A stretch of 64,000 bases of DNA from Bryum argenteum. Its lineage: Eukaryota > Streptophyta > Bryopsida > Bryales > Bryaceae. Below are positions 49,510 to 60,030 of this stretch, one piece after another (within the stretch, counting starts at the first letter, position 1; the number at the start of each line of letters is the position of its first letter). The notes under the pieces were generated by a model. The model was not told where the DNA came from. It searched no databases and saw only the letters and a list, made by a program, of their open reading frames with translations. Both the position numbers and the translations under genes were made by a program. The stretch covers positions 6,985,001 to 7,049,000 of the forward strand of contig CM073325.1 in assembly GCA_037043015.1 (NCBI GenBank). The letters run 5' to 3'.

Positions 49510-50085
49510 TGTACATTATTTTATGAAAGAAGGTTTAGAAACAACAATATAGTAAAACAAGCACCACATATGATGTATTAAGCTTAAGAAAAATTTGGAC
49601 ACTTAGTAGGTGCCTTTATGAGTATGTGTATCTTGAAAAAAAAAATCTTGAAAAAAATCCAAAGTTCCAAATTTTGGCAATTTTTGAAAGAAAAAATTGT
49701 AAAATTTCTAAAAGAAAAAATTGTAAAATTTCTAAAAATTGTGAAGATTGTTTTTGAAAGTTTTGGAGGCTGCCCTTATAAAATTGGTAAATTTTTTGAC
49801 TTCGGAAACTTTAAAATTTGAATAATAATTTGGTAATGAACATTTTTTTTTTGTAATACTTCAAAAAAGCTAATTTTAAATTGCCGGATTTGGACTTGAA
49901 ACCTAAAATTTCTAGATGAAGGTTTTAAAATTAAAATTTGGCTTTGCAAATTTTACCACATACACATTACACTATGGGGAGCACCCAGTAAAAATATTAG
50001 GCAAAAATATCAATTTATCTTCTTAAAATGAGCTGCCCGAAATCTCAGTAAACCAAATCGGTTTTCCTGGATTTTTAGGGGTTAA

Positions 50086-50501
50086 GAAAGAACGGTCTGT
50101 TTGAGTTCAAAAATCTCGGTGTCATCACATTAATGTACACTAGGCATGGATTTGCCACTTCGGCTTCCCTGCGCAATCATGCCTCCATGACAGAAACTGT
50201 CAAATGATGCACGCTCCGCTAAACTAAGCTCTAAAATGATATTGTACACTTTGCTCCTAAGCTTCTGTCAAATGCGAAGCTTCCTGCTCTAGCTGCATTC
50301 TCTCCTCCAATAATACACATGAATCGTAGACTACCCTATCTCACTATCTCATTGACTGGTTTGAAGGCTTTCCGTCAGGAAGAAAGAAAATTGAATGCAA
50401 AATCAAGGATCGGTGTGGATCGGACACCCAAAATTTGTCGAAGTAGCACCACGTTACAGTAGCAGTATGTTCAAAGAATCGTTTGAGAGATGCGTGGATG
50501 T
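50086..50501. other. 3' flank of the GT92 gene
   Basis: Probably includes the 3' UTR of the minus-strand gene. No other feature was seen. Confidence 0.35.
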
Positions 50502-52303
50502 TCACAACGAGCGCTCCCATGCGAGACGCAAGCGATGAAACGAGCTGTCATCGTAGCTTCCGAACACGCTGCGAGTATAGTTCCGCAACCCATAGTCCCA
50601 CACTTCGCAATACCGCTTCTCCCAGTCTGGAGGTTTCACGGCGTGCGTTCCCAGGTCTGGCACGCGGTCCTTGGAGCCGCGGTTACGGTCCTCAGTCCAG
50701 TCCGCGACGTAAGTGGCCGCGCGGCGCCGGAACTTCACCTTGAACTCGTCCCACACCTGAAACTTGTAGTGGTTGATCACGGCCACCCCGCCAGTAATCT
50801 TCACATTTTCGTACCCCTCCTGCAAACTGAAATGGTGGATCACGTTCGAGACGTTCGTGGCCACGGCGTCCAGCTTCACGATCGACTTATGCCGCTCCGG
50901 ATTCCTCATCCGGCAAGTGTACCCCTGCGTCACCCCCTGCGCAGGCGAGCTCGTGCGCATCGACGGCCCGTAGTTGTTACAAAACGTCATGATCTGACCC
51001 ACTGGCTTCGTCCCCACTGCGTCCGCGATGAATTTCGTGAGCTGGGATCCGTTCTGATACTTCTTGTTCGGAAAGAAAAACTCATCGACGTCGATGTAGA
51101 GCATCCACTCGCACTCCGGCCTCGCAAGCAACGAGCAGTGCGAGAATCCCGCTTCTTGCGTCTTCACCCACGGCCATGGATGCTTAACAACGTTAAAACT
51201 GCGATCATTTAAGCTTGAGATTGTGTCCTCGAGGTCGTCTTCGCTATTGTTATCATACAGAAAGAATTTCGTCACGCCGAGGTGCGTGTGGTAATATACC
51301 CATTCGTCCAAAAACTTCGCACCGTTGTAAATCATCGTGCACGCACAAACATCATGACGAGCTTTTGTGCTTACAAGCAAATCATCATGTGGGAAATAAC
51401 GCGCAACCGACGGAAGTGAACGGCCGTCGAATTTCACGGTGATTTTCGCGGGGTGCGGAAACGTTTCAGGTGGGTGCGGGCACCGGAGTACTTCTTGCGC
51501 TTGCGAAGTGACTTGCGTCTCGATCTCGTCATTGAAGACGCATCGAAGAAGCTGAAGATCCTCGCCCCGGGTGTTGTCCATCCCGTGGACGAACACTACC
51601 ACGTCGTCTACCGTGGAAAAAGCTTCGTACACCACATGGTTTGTGGAACTCCACTGAATTCCCGGCTGTTCACCATGGGGCCGAATTTCCTGCCCTTGGT
51701 TTAGTTCGATGGTTAGCGAGCTAACGTTCCATGCGGGCCCAGTCGGTGGCGGACCACACAGAAGCGCGGCGCCTCGCCCTTCCTGGGTCTTGTGAAGCGC
51801 CACCGGGGAGGTGTAGCGGTCACCAAATCGGCACTTGAGCCCATCTTTCGTTGGAAACTTCGTTCCTGAGTGGAGCCGCAGTAAAACCAAAACCTCCCCG
51901 GAGTCGAAGATCACGACGTCTTCGATACGGATACGAGTCGAACCCTGCCCGTTCGAAGGTACCATACTTGGTGCCATGGTGACAAGCGCCTGGTTCAATC
52001 GCCCATCTGCACAATCCATGGCAGTGAATCAAAATTCCAGTACACATCGTATTGGCTGCGACTGCATTCAAGGTGGTCAATCGCATCAATGGACTGAGCA
52101 AATGACTTACTTTGGCTCGTAGGTTCGTAGCTAGTGAAGTTGACGATTGCAAGAAAGGCAAGTGCTACAAGACTGTAGCAGAATCTTCGCAACCAGAGAG
52201 ATTGTCGCAGTTTCAAGTCTCCCGAATTCTGCTTCGTCACCGATGCTTTCGTTCCAAACTCCAGGTCCGCTCCAGCCACCAATGTGCTCGTCGAGTGCGC
52301 CAT
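50502..52303 (-). CDS. Glycosyltransferase family 92 (DUF23) protein
   Basis: Two exons on the minus strand: 52303-52111 and 52006-50502, 565 residues. The two open frames are out of register, but a 104-base intron with donor GTAAGT and acceptor TTGTGCAG joins them in phase. The N-terminus has a signal anchor (RRFCYSLVALAFLAIVNF), giving a type II Golgi membrane protein. The catalytic region contains HDVCACTMIYNGAKFLDEWV, YHTHLGVTKFFLYDNNS and the metal-binding LYIDVDEFFFPNK (about 51,081-51,098). Then come GYTCRMR and IHHFSLQEGY. These are hallmarks of GT92, which includes the plant beta-1,4-galactan synthases; this one looks closer to the general plant GT92 group, so the acceptor is unknown. 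The coding region is GC-rich against AT-rich surroundings. Confidence 0.85.
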
Positions 52304-52779
52304 CGTTCAAACCTTCACCTCTCAAATTCATTCGAAACCCCTCAGCAATAACCTCTATCTATACCAGAATCTGAACACTCCTTCGTTGCAATCGCCACAC
52401 TTTCTATACCTTGAATAAGAACGTAAAGCCACAATCAATCACTGAACCCTCCCGAGATGAAGCTGAAGCAGTTACGTCCCAAATTTGAGCAAATAGGTCT
52501 GACAGCTTTCAAACGAAGGCAGCACGAAGGAATTCTCCAATTCGCAAGCGTACGCGTGAAAGCGTTTGATTTTCACTGACATGCTTCGTTACAAGAACAC
52601 GCGGCTACTGTGAGGGTGATGCAAAGTTGTGAATTTGCGCATGAGGCGTCTGACTGACTAAGTCGGGATTAGCACGCTAACTGACTTAGGGACGCTTTAC
52701 GTGGGGAGTAAATAAGGCCAGTAAACCTCCTAACCAGCTCAATTGGCTTCATGGGCCCCTTCGAGAACACATTAAACAA
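52304..52779. other. Upstream region of the GT92 gene
   Basis: Holds the 5' UTR and promoter by position. The piggyBac element begins 476 bp upstream of the start codon, so its insertion may have altered regulation. No specific site was recognised. Confidence 0.4.
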
Positions 52780-53239
52780 TTAACCCCTAATGAGTCGTAA
52801 AAACCGAATCGGTCTTTTGAGGTTTTGGGCAGGTTCGTTTAAGAAGTCAAATTGGAATTTGGGGCTAAAATTTTTAATGGACGAGGGTAATGTCATGATC
52901 TATGTGTGGTAAATTTTTTTTACCAAATTACTTTTTTTACTACAGTTATGGCAAATTTTTGTTTTGACGCCCAAGTGGGGCAGGGCGGGTAGGGCCCGTG
53001 GCCAACGAGAGCGCTCGACATAATTGGGGCAGTATGGAGGGTTTGCTTATGAAATTAGAGGTGGGCAGGAGGCTTACAATGGGTTTAGCTGACACCCATG
53101 ATTTTAGCAAAGTGAATGCCAGTTAGTAGTCCAACCGCCATTGTAATTGCACAATCCGTTGGCTCTTTTTTATATGTGGATGGAGAAAACGCCTCTTTTT
53201 ACATGACTGTTGAAAGAACAAACTTTCAAAATCTTGCAA

Positions 53240-54592
53240 ATGGAAAATCAAATTTTGTGCACCATGGAGAACATTCAACCTCACAATAGCATTCCAAGTG
53301 CAAATCTCATGCCCATTCCACTCTTTCATTGCACTAAGTGTTTAGAATTCAACAACACATGCTGCAATTGTCGTGAATTTGCACTACAAAACACTCCAGA
53401 GCTTCCTGTAGTGAGAGAAGAATTGCAAGGAGATGGGGTACACACATGTCTCAATATTGGTATAGAGTTTGTGAATCTAGTGGGACCAGTCGAGGGGAAG
53501 AGAGGTGACAGCAGCTTTGCGCTTCCTCCATCAAAGATTCGCCGCTTAGGAGGCCTGTCTGTGGAAGATTCGACGTCGCACCAGGGGAATTCGGAGGTGA
53601 CAGCAGCTTTCTTGGGGTCCAGCGCTGTGCCGCATCAACCTGCAGGAAGCGGATTCGAGTTAGCAAGGCCAACCGGGATTCGGCAGACACAAAGATTCAT
53701 TGAACCGAGAGCAGAGACTGATCGGGGTGGATTAACTGTGCAGGTACCTGCATCGGCGGCACTGCAGACAGCAACGGCCGGAGGTGAAAACTCGGAGGAG
53801 ACTGATCGACGAGGTGTGGAGGTACCTGCGTCGGCGGTGCTCAGAGATCTAGTAGTCGGCGGTTGCAGGTCTCGGCGGTTCCAAGGTTCTACCGATCTAG
53901 TACTCGGCGGTTGCACAGCGGCATCGTTGGGCTCATCTCCAGCGGTCGTAGTCGGCGGTTGCACAGCCGCATCATTGGTCTCCTCTCCGGTGGTCGTAGT
54001 CGGCGGTTGCACAGTTGCATCTTTGGCGGTCGTAGTCGGCGAGTCCAGCTCCGACCCGGGCGGAGGTTGCTTCTCAGGCAGCGCTTGGAAGGCTGATGCG
54101 GTGAATTCCAGCTGCGTCGCTGGTGCGGTCATTTCCAGCTGTGCCGACGGGGCTGGTTGGCTTCAAGGCGACGGCCTGATCGATAGCGGAAGGGCCATTG
54201 CAGGTGGACAACAGCTTGACGGAGGGCGGAGCCTCCTAGGCGACAGACCCAAGGTTCATGAGCTTGAGGGCGGAGATTCCTCACCGACCGGATCTGCACA
54301 TCAAGATTCAATTCGATCTGGTTTGATCTTGTGGGCCGAGAGAAGGAATCTAAGTAGGCAACAAGTTACTAGCATTTTGCTTTTGCTAGATCCAGCACAC
54401 TTGCGTGCTTTGCCACGTCGTAAGAAAACCAAACCTTGGCCACATGCACCGGATGCTAAAACTTATAGACACCACTTCTACAGGCAAGTGGCTCATATCC
54501 TAGGGTGGAGGGAGCAACATAGTTTTGAGGAAGATTTCACAAACCTTGTGAGGAGCTATTGGCCAGAGAAGCAAGATGCCACGCCGCACTAA
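53240..54592 (+). CDS. Accessory ORF of the piggyBac element, unknown function
   Basis: An open frame of 450 codons from the first ATG (the frame opens at 53,210 with TTG). The N-terminus has a small Cys cluster (CTKCLEFNNTCCNC). The middle is GC-rich with imperfect repeats of GGCTAASLxSSP, about 48 bp each, between 53,853 and 54,048. The C-terminal 90 residues look like a folded, basic domain (LSRQQVTSILLLLDP, then RRKKTKPWPHAPDAKTYRHH, then WREQHSFEEDFTNLVRSYWPE) that I do not recognise. The stop overlaps the ATG-side of the next frame at 54,576. It may be a DNA-binding partner of the transposase, or captured host sequence. Confidence 0.55.
   Translation: MENQILCTMENIQPHNSIPSANLMPIPLFHCTKCLEFNNTCCNCREFALQNTPELPVVREELQGDGVHTCLNIGIEFVNLVGPVEGKRGDSSFALPPSKIRRLGGLSVEDSTSHQGNSEVTAAFLGSSAVPHQPAGSGFELARPTGIRQTQRFIEPRAETDRGGLTVQVPASAALQTATAGGENSEETDRRGVEVPASAVLRDLVVGGCRSRRFQGSTDLVLGGCTAASLGSSPAVVVGGCTAASLVSSPVVVVGGCTVASLAVVVGESSSDPGGGCFSGSAWKADAVNSSCVAGAVISSCADGAGWLQGDGLIDSGRAIAGGQQLDGGRSLLGDRPKVHELEGGDSSPTGSAHQDSIRSGLILWAERRNLSRQQVTSILLLLDPAHLRALPRRKKTKPWPHAPDAKTYRHHFYRQVAHILGWREQHSFEEDFTNLVRSYWPEKQDATPH
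53853..54048 (+). repeat. Four imperfect repeats of about 48 bp inside the accessory ORF
   Basis: Units begin GTAGTCGGCGGTTGCA or GTACTCGGCGGTTGCA at about 53,851, 53,900, 53,948 and 53,996; the last is shorter. They keep the reading frame. Confidence 0.75.
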
Positions 54593-57402
54593 GAGAGGAA
54601 AGGAGATGGAGTGGAATAACATTCCAGTTAAACGAAGTGAGAGATTGCAACATGAAGTTAGTCCAACAAACTCACCTCCAACTTCGCCGCTTCTTTGGGA
54701 TCACAATGTGCACATTGAAGTTGGAGACCTCCCGGATCTTGGGCACGGGGTAGAGTTGTTCCAATTCCGGGACACGGACATTCCATTCAATAAAGACTTC
54801 CTTTTTTGTCTCAAGAGGCGGATCGTGAATACCAATGTGATGAGAAACTATTCTATAGTTCGGATCAATCAGACAATGAATTCTCAAGAGGAGGAGGTTT
54901 AGAGGAGATGTTATGGCCACCAGAAATGCTCCTCCTAGCAACAAACTATGGACAAAGACAATCAAGAAAACGTCATGCAATTGATTCACAAGATCTAGGC
55001 AATGAGCAGCTTACAGGAGAGGCTCTGCAGAGGCTTGTAGGAGCAAGTACAAGCAATGAAGCCCCGTCAGATCTTGCAAACGATGGAGAAGCTTCTGAAA
55101 TGGCTGTTGGGGAAGTTGAAGTGGGTGAATCTAGACAGGCGCTCGGTGTTGGGCTCACCGATCAGAGCCTGAAACTTTGCGACGGAGAAACGCGCCGAGC
55201 GCACGACCTGCCAGGCGCATGCGGAGCTCAGCCTCAGTCCAGCGTGGCGCGGCGAACCTGGCGCCAACCGGGCCAACCTCGGGCCAGCCTGTTGCCGTCA
55301 AGACCAGGCCCAGATGGGGCGCTTTCGGTAGGGCAAGAGGCTGCCAGCAGGGCAAGTGCCGGTCACGCCCCTGCCAGCTCCAGCCGGGCAAGCTGGCTCC
55401 GACCCCGGAGCAGGGAAAGCTCCGGTCACGCCCCTGCCAGCGCCAGCCTGACAAGCCAGCGAGGACCCCGCGATGACATGCCCGTTCCGGCCAGTGGAGA
55501 TGGCCCGTCTAGGGCTCCAGCCACATCGGCTCTTATTGGGGGGTCTCCACCAATCGCATGCAAGGAAGGTGGGATGGGGCAGCCAGTAGGCGAGCGCACT
55601 CAGCGAGGGCAACGAAGAAGGACTTCGGCTCCAGTAGAAGTTGCGCTACATCCAGGTATGTTATTTCCCCAAAATGACATGGTAGATGATATTGAACCAC
55701 AAAACTTGGATAATGGAAACATAAGTGAAACGTTGCCGGACATCGTGAGTGATGAAGAAAGTGATGCTGAAAACACAAACATGGGTCTAAAATGGGAATA
55801 TAGAGATGAAACATGGGAGGATCCAAGTATTTTCTATCGACCCATGCCTAAGCCTTTTAGTGGAAGAAGAAGAGGTTTTTCTAATGAATATCGTGTGCTT
55901 CCATCATTCCGGGCCATGTTTGCCTTGTTTTGGACACCGGCTATCTTGAGCACAATTGTGCTTGAGACCAACCGTATGCCAATTCACCATTAGATGGAAA
56001 TGGTAACACAAGGGTGGATCTAGGTGGTTTGATTTGACCATTGATGAACTCATGGCTTTTTTTGCCATTTCTCTTTACATTGGTTTGAAACCCCAAGCTA
56101 ACTATCATAGTTATTGGATGAGGGATTCATTATGGCATTGTCCAATAATTTCCAATATTTTGCCTAAGTACCGATTTCAAGATCTAAGAAGATGTTTACA
56201 CCTAACAAACATGGATGGAATTCAACGAATGATCCGGTTTTGACAAAATTGGGCAAACGCGATGGTTAGTAAACGCAATTGCGGGAAATTGCAAAAATCA
56301 TGGTGTTTGGGTAAGCATCTAACCGTGGATGAAATGATGATTAGATATAAAGGAAGTTACTCACCCATCCGCCAATACATGCCCAAAAAGCCCCAAAAAT
56401 GGGGCTTGAAGGTATGGTGTTTAGCGGATTCCGTTACTAAATATGTTTGGAACTTTGAAGTGTATTGTGGTAAGGAGAATGTTGTGGTGCCCTCCGTAGG
56501 AGATTTGCCTAAACCGGGCCATGTTGTAGGAGAAGCAAGTTTAGCTCAAAATGTTGTATTGAGGCTTGTTGATGGATTGTGGGATTTGGGCCATTGTGTG
56601 ACGGTTGATAATTATTTTTCTAGCATTCCATTGTTTACCACACTTTTGAGTCATGGCATGTATGCATGTGGGACTGTTAGATCAAACCGCATTGGATTGC
56701 CCTCATCATTGAAAAATGTGAAGGCTTTCAAAAATGCTCCACAAGGGACTACTTTGTGGAAAATGCATGTTTCTCGTGGGATTTCTTGTGTCATGTGGAA
56801 AGACAAGAGGCCGGTGTTGTTGCTTTCCACACATAGTATGCCAATCCAAGCACCTTGTGAGAGGAGAGTGGTTACAGTTCCTCGGAGAAATGGTGCGACC
56901 CGAGATTTGATTCAAACATCTCCAGTGCTTTTTGACTACACCACCCACATGCGTGGGGTGGACGTGGCTGATCAGTTGCGAGCTAGCTATTCATGCCAGG
57001 TACGTTCTCACAAATGGTGGCATCGAATTTTTTTTTTTCCTATTAGATGTCACAGTTGTGAACATGTACATAATTTATTTAGATTGTTTGGCTAATGGCA
57101 ATCCAAAAGCTCCACCACGTACACCCATGACCCACTTGCAATTCAAGCAAGGGTTATGTGAGGCACTTTTGGTAGGTTGGCAATGTCGGTCAACTGCACC
57201 TAGCGATTTACCACCACCTCCACGGCTCCCCGTAATTTGCGTGCCGTCTTATACTGCTCTCCGAAGGTATTGTGTTGTGTGCAAAGTCAAAAAACCGCAT
57301 TACTATTGTCACAAATGCGGGGATAAATGGATGTGCCTAAATGAGGGGTGTTATGAGCGGTGGCACACTGATTTGGCACAACGCCGGCAACGCAACACTT
57401 GA
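54576..57402 (+). pseudogene. piggyBac transposase, frameshifted
   Basis: Segments in order: 54,576-54,810 (N-terminal, MPRRTKRGKEMEWNN); about 54,806-55,965 (acidic region ending in FWTPAILSTIVLETNRM); about 56,020-56,230 (DLTIDELMAFFAISLYIGLK); about 56,300-57,030 (catalytic core); and 57,020-57,402. The three catalytic aspartates of the family are visible in TVDEMM (56,328), VDNYFSSIPL (56,607) and RGVDVADQ (56,961). The C-terminus is a Cys/His cross-brace (CVVCKVKKPHYYCHKCG, then CLNEGCYERWH), as in other piggyBac proteins. Frame breaks lie near 54,805 (T run), 55,970-56,010, 56,225-56,305 (at least two) and 57,028 (T run). This copy cannot make a full-length enzyme as read. Confidence 0.88.
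55140..55600 (+). other. GC-rich insertion within the transposase N-terminal region
   Basis: A Pro/Ala/Ser/Arg-rich segment (SRASWLRPRSRESSGHAPAS and similar) in otherwise AT-rich DNA. It has two direct repeats around GGTCACGCCCCTGCCAGC at 55,352 and 55,422. The known family has an acidic, not a GC-rich, spacer here, so this may be captured host sequence or a locally expanded disordered region. Confidence 0.5.
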
Positions 57403-57504
57403 ATTTAGGTAATATCTCCTCTTTCTTTTCTTGTGCATTTGTAATGTTTTTTGGCAAACACTCACTTGAGCACTTATGGCAAAATGTGCAAGGCAATTTC
57501 ATTT

Positions 57505-57665
57505 TTTTTTGTTATACGATTTTAGGTTCCAACTATACCCTCACCAATTTTCATCAACATTGGACACTTTTACAATTGACACTTTCATACTTACTTTCCC
57601 AAATTTCTTGTTCTTATTATTATACAATTTTAGGTTCTAATTATACTCTCACCAATTTATGTGGG
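57505..57665. repeat. Imperfect direct repeat in the piggyBac 3' region
   Basis: The block TTATACGATTTTAGGTTCC...CTCACCAATTT at 57,512-57,550 recurs at 57,618-57,658 with a few changes. It lies between the transposase stop and the right end. Confidence 0.65.
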
Positions 57666-58649
57666 TTCAATTTCAGGCACTATTTCTGTTTGTCATTTCT
57701 ACTGGACAGGGACAGTGAAGAATTATGGACTTATTTCGAGCATGCTGGGTGGTCGAATGGTGAATGCCGGTTAGTCGCCACCTTGGAGATTGCCACGAGG
57801 GCGGAGTCCACGTCGTCAGCAAAGGGTGGAGGTGGCATTCTGCCTTGAACCGGATCACCTCACCAAGGGCTTCCATGAATTTCGCCCAGCAAGGAGGGGG
57901 GGGGGGGGCATAAAAGCCTGACACCCATGGTCATCATTGCCCCCCTGGCCACATCAATGCCCCCATGGCGTCATCACCTCGAAAGGAGGGGGGTACAGGG
58001 GTCCCAACCCGAGTCCTTCAAGGGGTCCAGCCTTGGGAGGCTGCCCTTGCAATGTATGCCTGAATGTGCCATTTTCCTCCCAAAATTTTTGCAAAAATTC
58101 GAGATTTTTGTTTTTCTGAATTTTTTTTTCCACATGGTTTGGAATCTGAAAATGGCATGTGCCCACCGCTGCGATTTGAAAAAAAATTATTTTTGGGTGC
58201 CCTCCTCAAGAAAACACAAAAACTTGACAATTCTAGGCTTTTTACACCTCCTCCCACTAGAAAAATTAGATCAAGGTTCTAAAAGTTGATCCAATATCCC
58301 AAATTTTGCATGCATGTGGAGAGCTCACTTACCTAGGAAAAAAATATGAGCAAAATGTTTGGGGTAACAAACTCCAATTCCCCCTTTGCACCATGGAGAG
58401 TATGCCTTCCGGGCAATGCCCAAAAAAACAAATTTTGAAACTTTGAATGTTATAATCTCGGTAATGGTAAACATCCAACGGTCAAAAATTGGGACACTAC
58501 CTCCAAATTGGGTTTTTTACTAGATCCTACGGTTAAAACTCTAAAATTAGCAAAAAAATTGGCCCAAACCGCCGGGAGTGCATAGTGGTGTAAAATCAGC
58601 GTTTTTGGTTTTCAAGCTCCCAAAAAACAAGCGACTCATTAGGGGTTAA

Positions 58650-60030
58650 GAAAGTGGGGGCCAATTCCTAAAGCCCTTAGGGACAATTTGCAGAAGGAAA
58701 AACAAGACTATGGGGGCCAATTTGTATATTTAACTACATTCCATGCTTTTGATTTGTTCACATCAAAAAATTTCAGTGATCCCCGTTTGCCAAGAGAACT
58801 TGGTAAGCCCTCTTGATGATACCGGTCACTCTCTCTCCTCTAGTTAAGTTGAGTCGGGAAATTTGATGGTGCAGTCACTCATGAAGACAAAGAGCTTTTT
58901 ATCGTTCTTAATTTATTTCAAAGCTACTTACAGTAAAAACTGTGAAATAATACAGCTCAGATGGAGCATGGGGAAGCGCCCTTACATGGGAATTGGGAAA
59001 TGGGCCCTAAGCTAAGCTTGCCAGCCACGGCGGCTGGATGATTCAGTGTATGATTGGTAAACGGATCAAGTCAGGAAGCTTGCGTGCTCACAAGACTGCT
59101 GAAGCTACAGTGAACAGGAATTACAGTAACAAAGAAGCTACTGTAGGCCTGTAGATACAGTGGTGAAGATTCCATGCAACGAGGACGGCGTCCTCGACGT
59201 CAGTAGCTCGTCAGGACCTGTCATTTGTTACCTCAAAATGAGGTATCACCTCCCCACCGGCCACCGCCTGGCCGTTAAAAAATGAAAACTTTTATATCTT
59301 GCATCTTTGGATAGTTGGTGTATCGCCCTCTCCTAGTATTTATAGGGCTTTGAGATTGTAGATGAGTATATTATATTTGTCTCCACTTTGAAGGATGAAA
59401 TTCATCAATAATGTGGATGACAAAAACTACATCCCATCCAATTACAATTCCTCCGAAGAACCATTGATTCATAGTGCACCCGTGATTTGCACTTTTGATA
59501 TTGAACAGAGTTTTGTTTGATTAACACTTTGGGATTGTTAAATAAACAAAAAAGAGTAGATAGAATAAAGAATAAACAAAAAAGAGTAGAAAACAAACTT
59601 ATCCCTAGATTTCATTTGGCGGGTACAGGGCTGGGTAACGGGGTGGGTAACGGGGTGGGATTTAAGGACACAGGGTGCCGTCGCCGCGTCTGCCATTACG
59701 GACTTTGGCTTTTCCGTGAACGTTCCTCATGATAATGTCACCTGGCAATAATTTTGCTGTCCAAGCATCCGGTGCTTAGAACCTGGAAAATCAAGTGCAG
59801 TCTGCTGTTGTGGACCACACTCTTGCATCACGTGGAATGGATTGTTCACCAGGAAATGGCACTGTAAGGGGGAGGAAGAGGCCGAGAGTCCCTTCATTAC
59901 CAAGAAAATCAAAATCATTTTCATGGTCATGGCTCTTGGAATGAGAGTCGTGAACATGACAAATTAAAATTGAATTTTCTGTTGACTTGATCACTCTCGT
60001 AGTGTAAAGTAGATTTGGACCATGACAAGT
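58650..60030. other. Unannotated stretch right of the piggyBac element
   Basis: No gene is supported. A TATTTATAGGGC promoter-like word at 59,336 and C/G-rich segments at 59,200-59,275 recall a solo LTR, but no TG...CA ends with target duplication were found. GGGTAACGGGGT is repeated twice at 59,632-59,658. Confidence 0.35.

Larger units (their letters stand above)
47006..50085. mobile_element. Outer TA-3 element carrying two nested TTAA insertions
   Basis: The left end at 47,010 is degenerate (CCCTTAAAAACTAAGCG). The right end at 50,062-50,085 is intact (CCTGGATTTTTAGGGGTTAA). Subtracting the two nested elements with their duplicated TTAA leaves about 948 bp, close to the 925 bp of the inner TA-3. 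The inner copy shows the uninterrupted sequence across both insertion points (47,680-47,745). It has no coding capacity. Confidence 0.8.
52780..58649 (+). mobile_element. piggyBac-superfamily transposon, 5,862 bp, complete ends
   Basis: The body is 52,784-58,645 with TTAA at 52,780-52,783 and 58,646-58,649. Terminal inverted repeats CCCCTAATGAGTCG are perfect over 14 bp. The left end is followed by the hairpin around ACCGAATCGGT. The right end shares long stretches with TA-3 and TA-4. It encodes a piggyBac-type transposase (54,576-57,402, now frameshifted) and a second ORF (53,240-54,592) on the same strand. TTAA target duplication, CCC termini, short inverted repeats and the transposase motifs agree on piggyBac. 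The perfect ends suggest recent movement, the broken frames suggest later decay or sequencing errors in homopolymers. Confidence 0.93.

Noticed and set aside
50490-51212. 240-codon open frame on the plus strand
   Set aside because: Antisense shadow of the GT92 exon, caused by its GC-rich codon use.
51995-52303. Separate small membrane protein gene
   Set aside because: A GTAAGT donor at 52,110 and a TGCAG acceptor at 52,007 join this frame in phase to the GT92 frame, giving a normal signal-anchor protein.
53635-54132. Minus-strand open frame rich in Pro/Thr
   Set aside because: Antisense shadow of the repeat part of the piggyBac accessory ORF.
58790-59560. Solo LTR
   Set aside because: A TATA-like word and composition were suggestive, but no TG...CA ends, target duplication or primer-binding site could be found.
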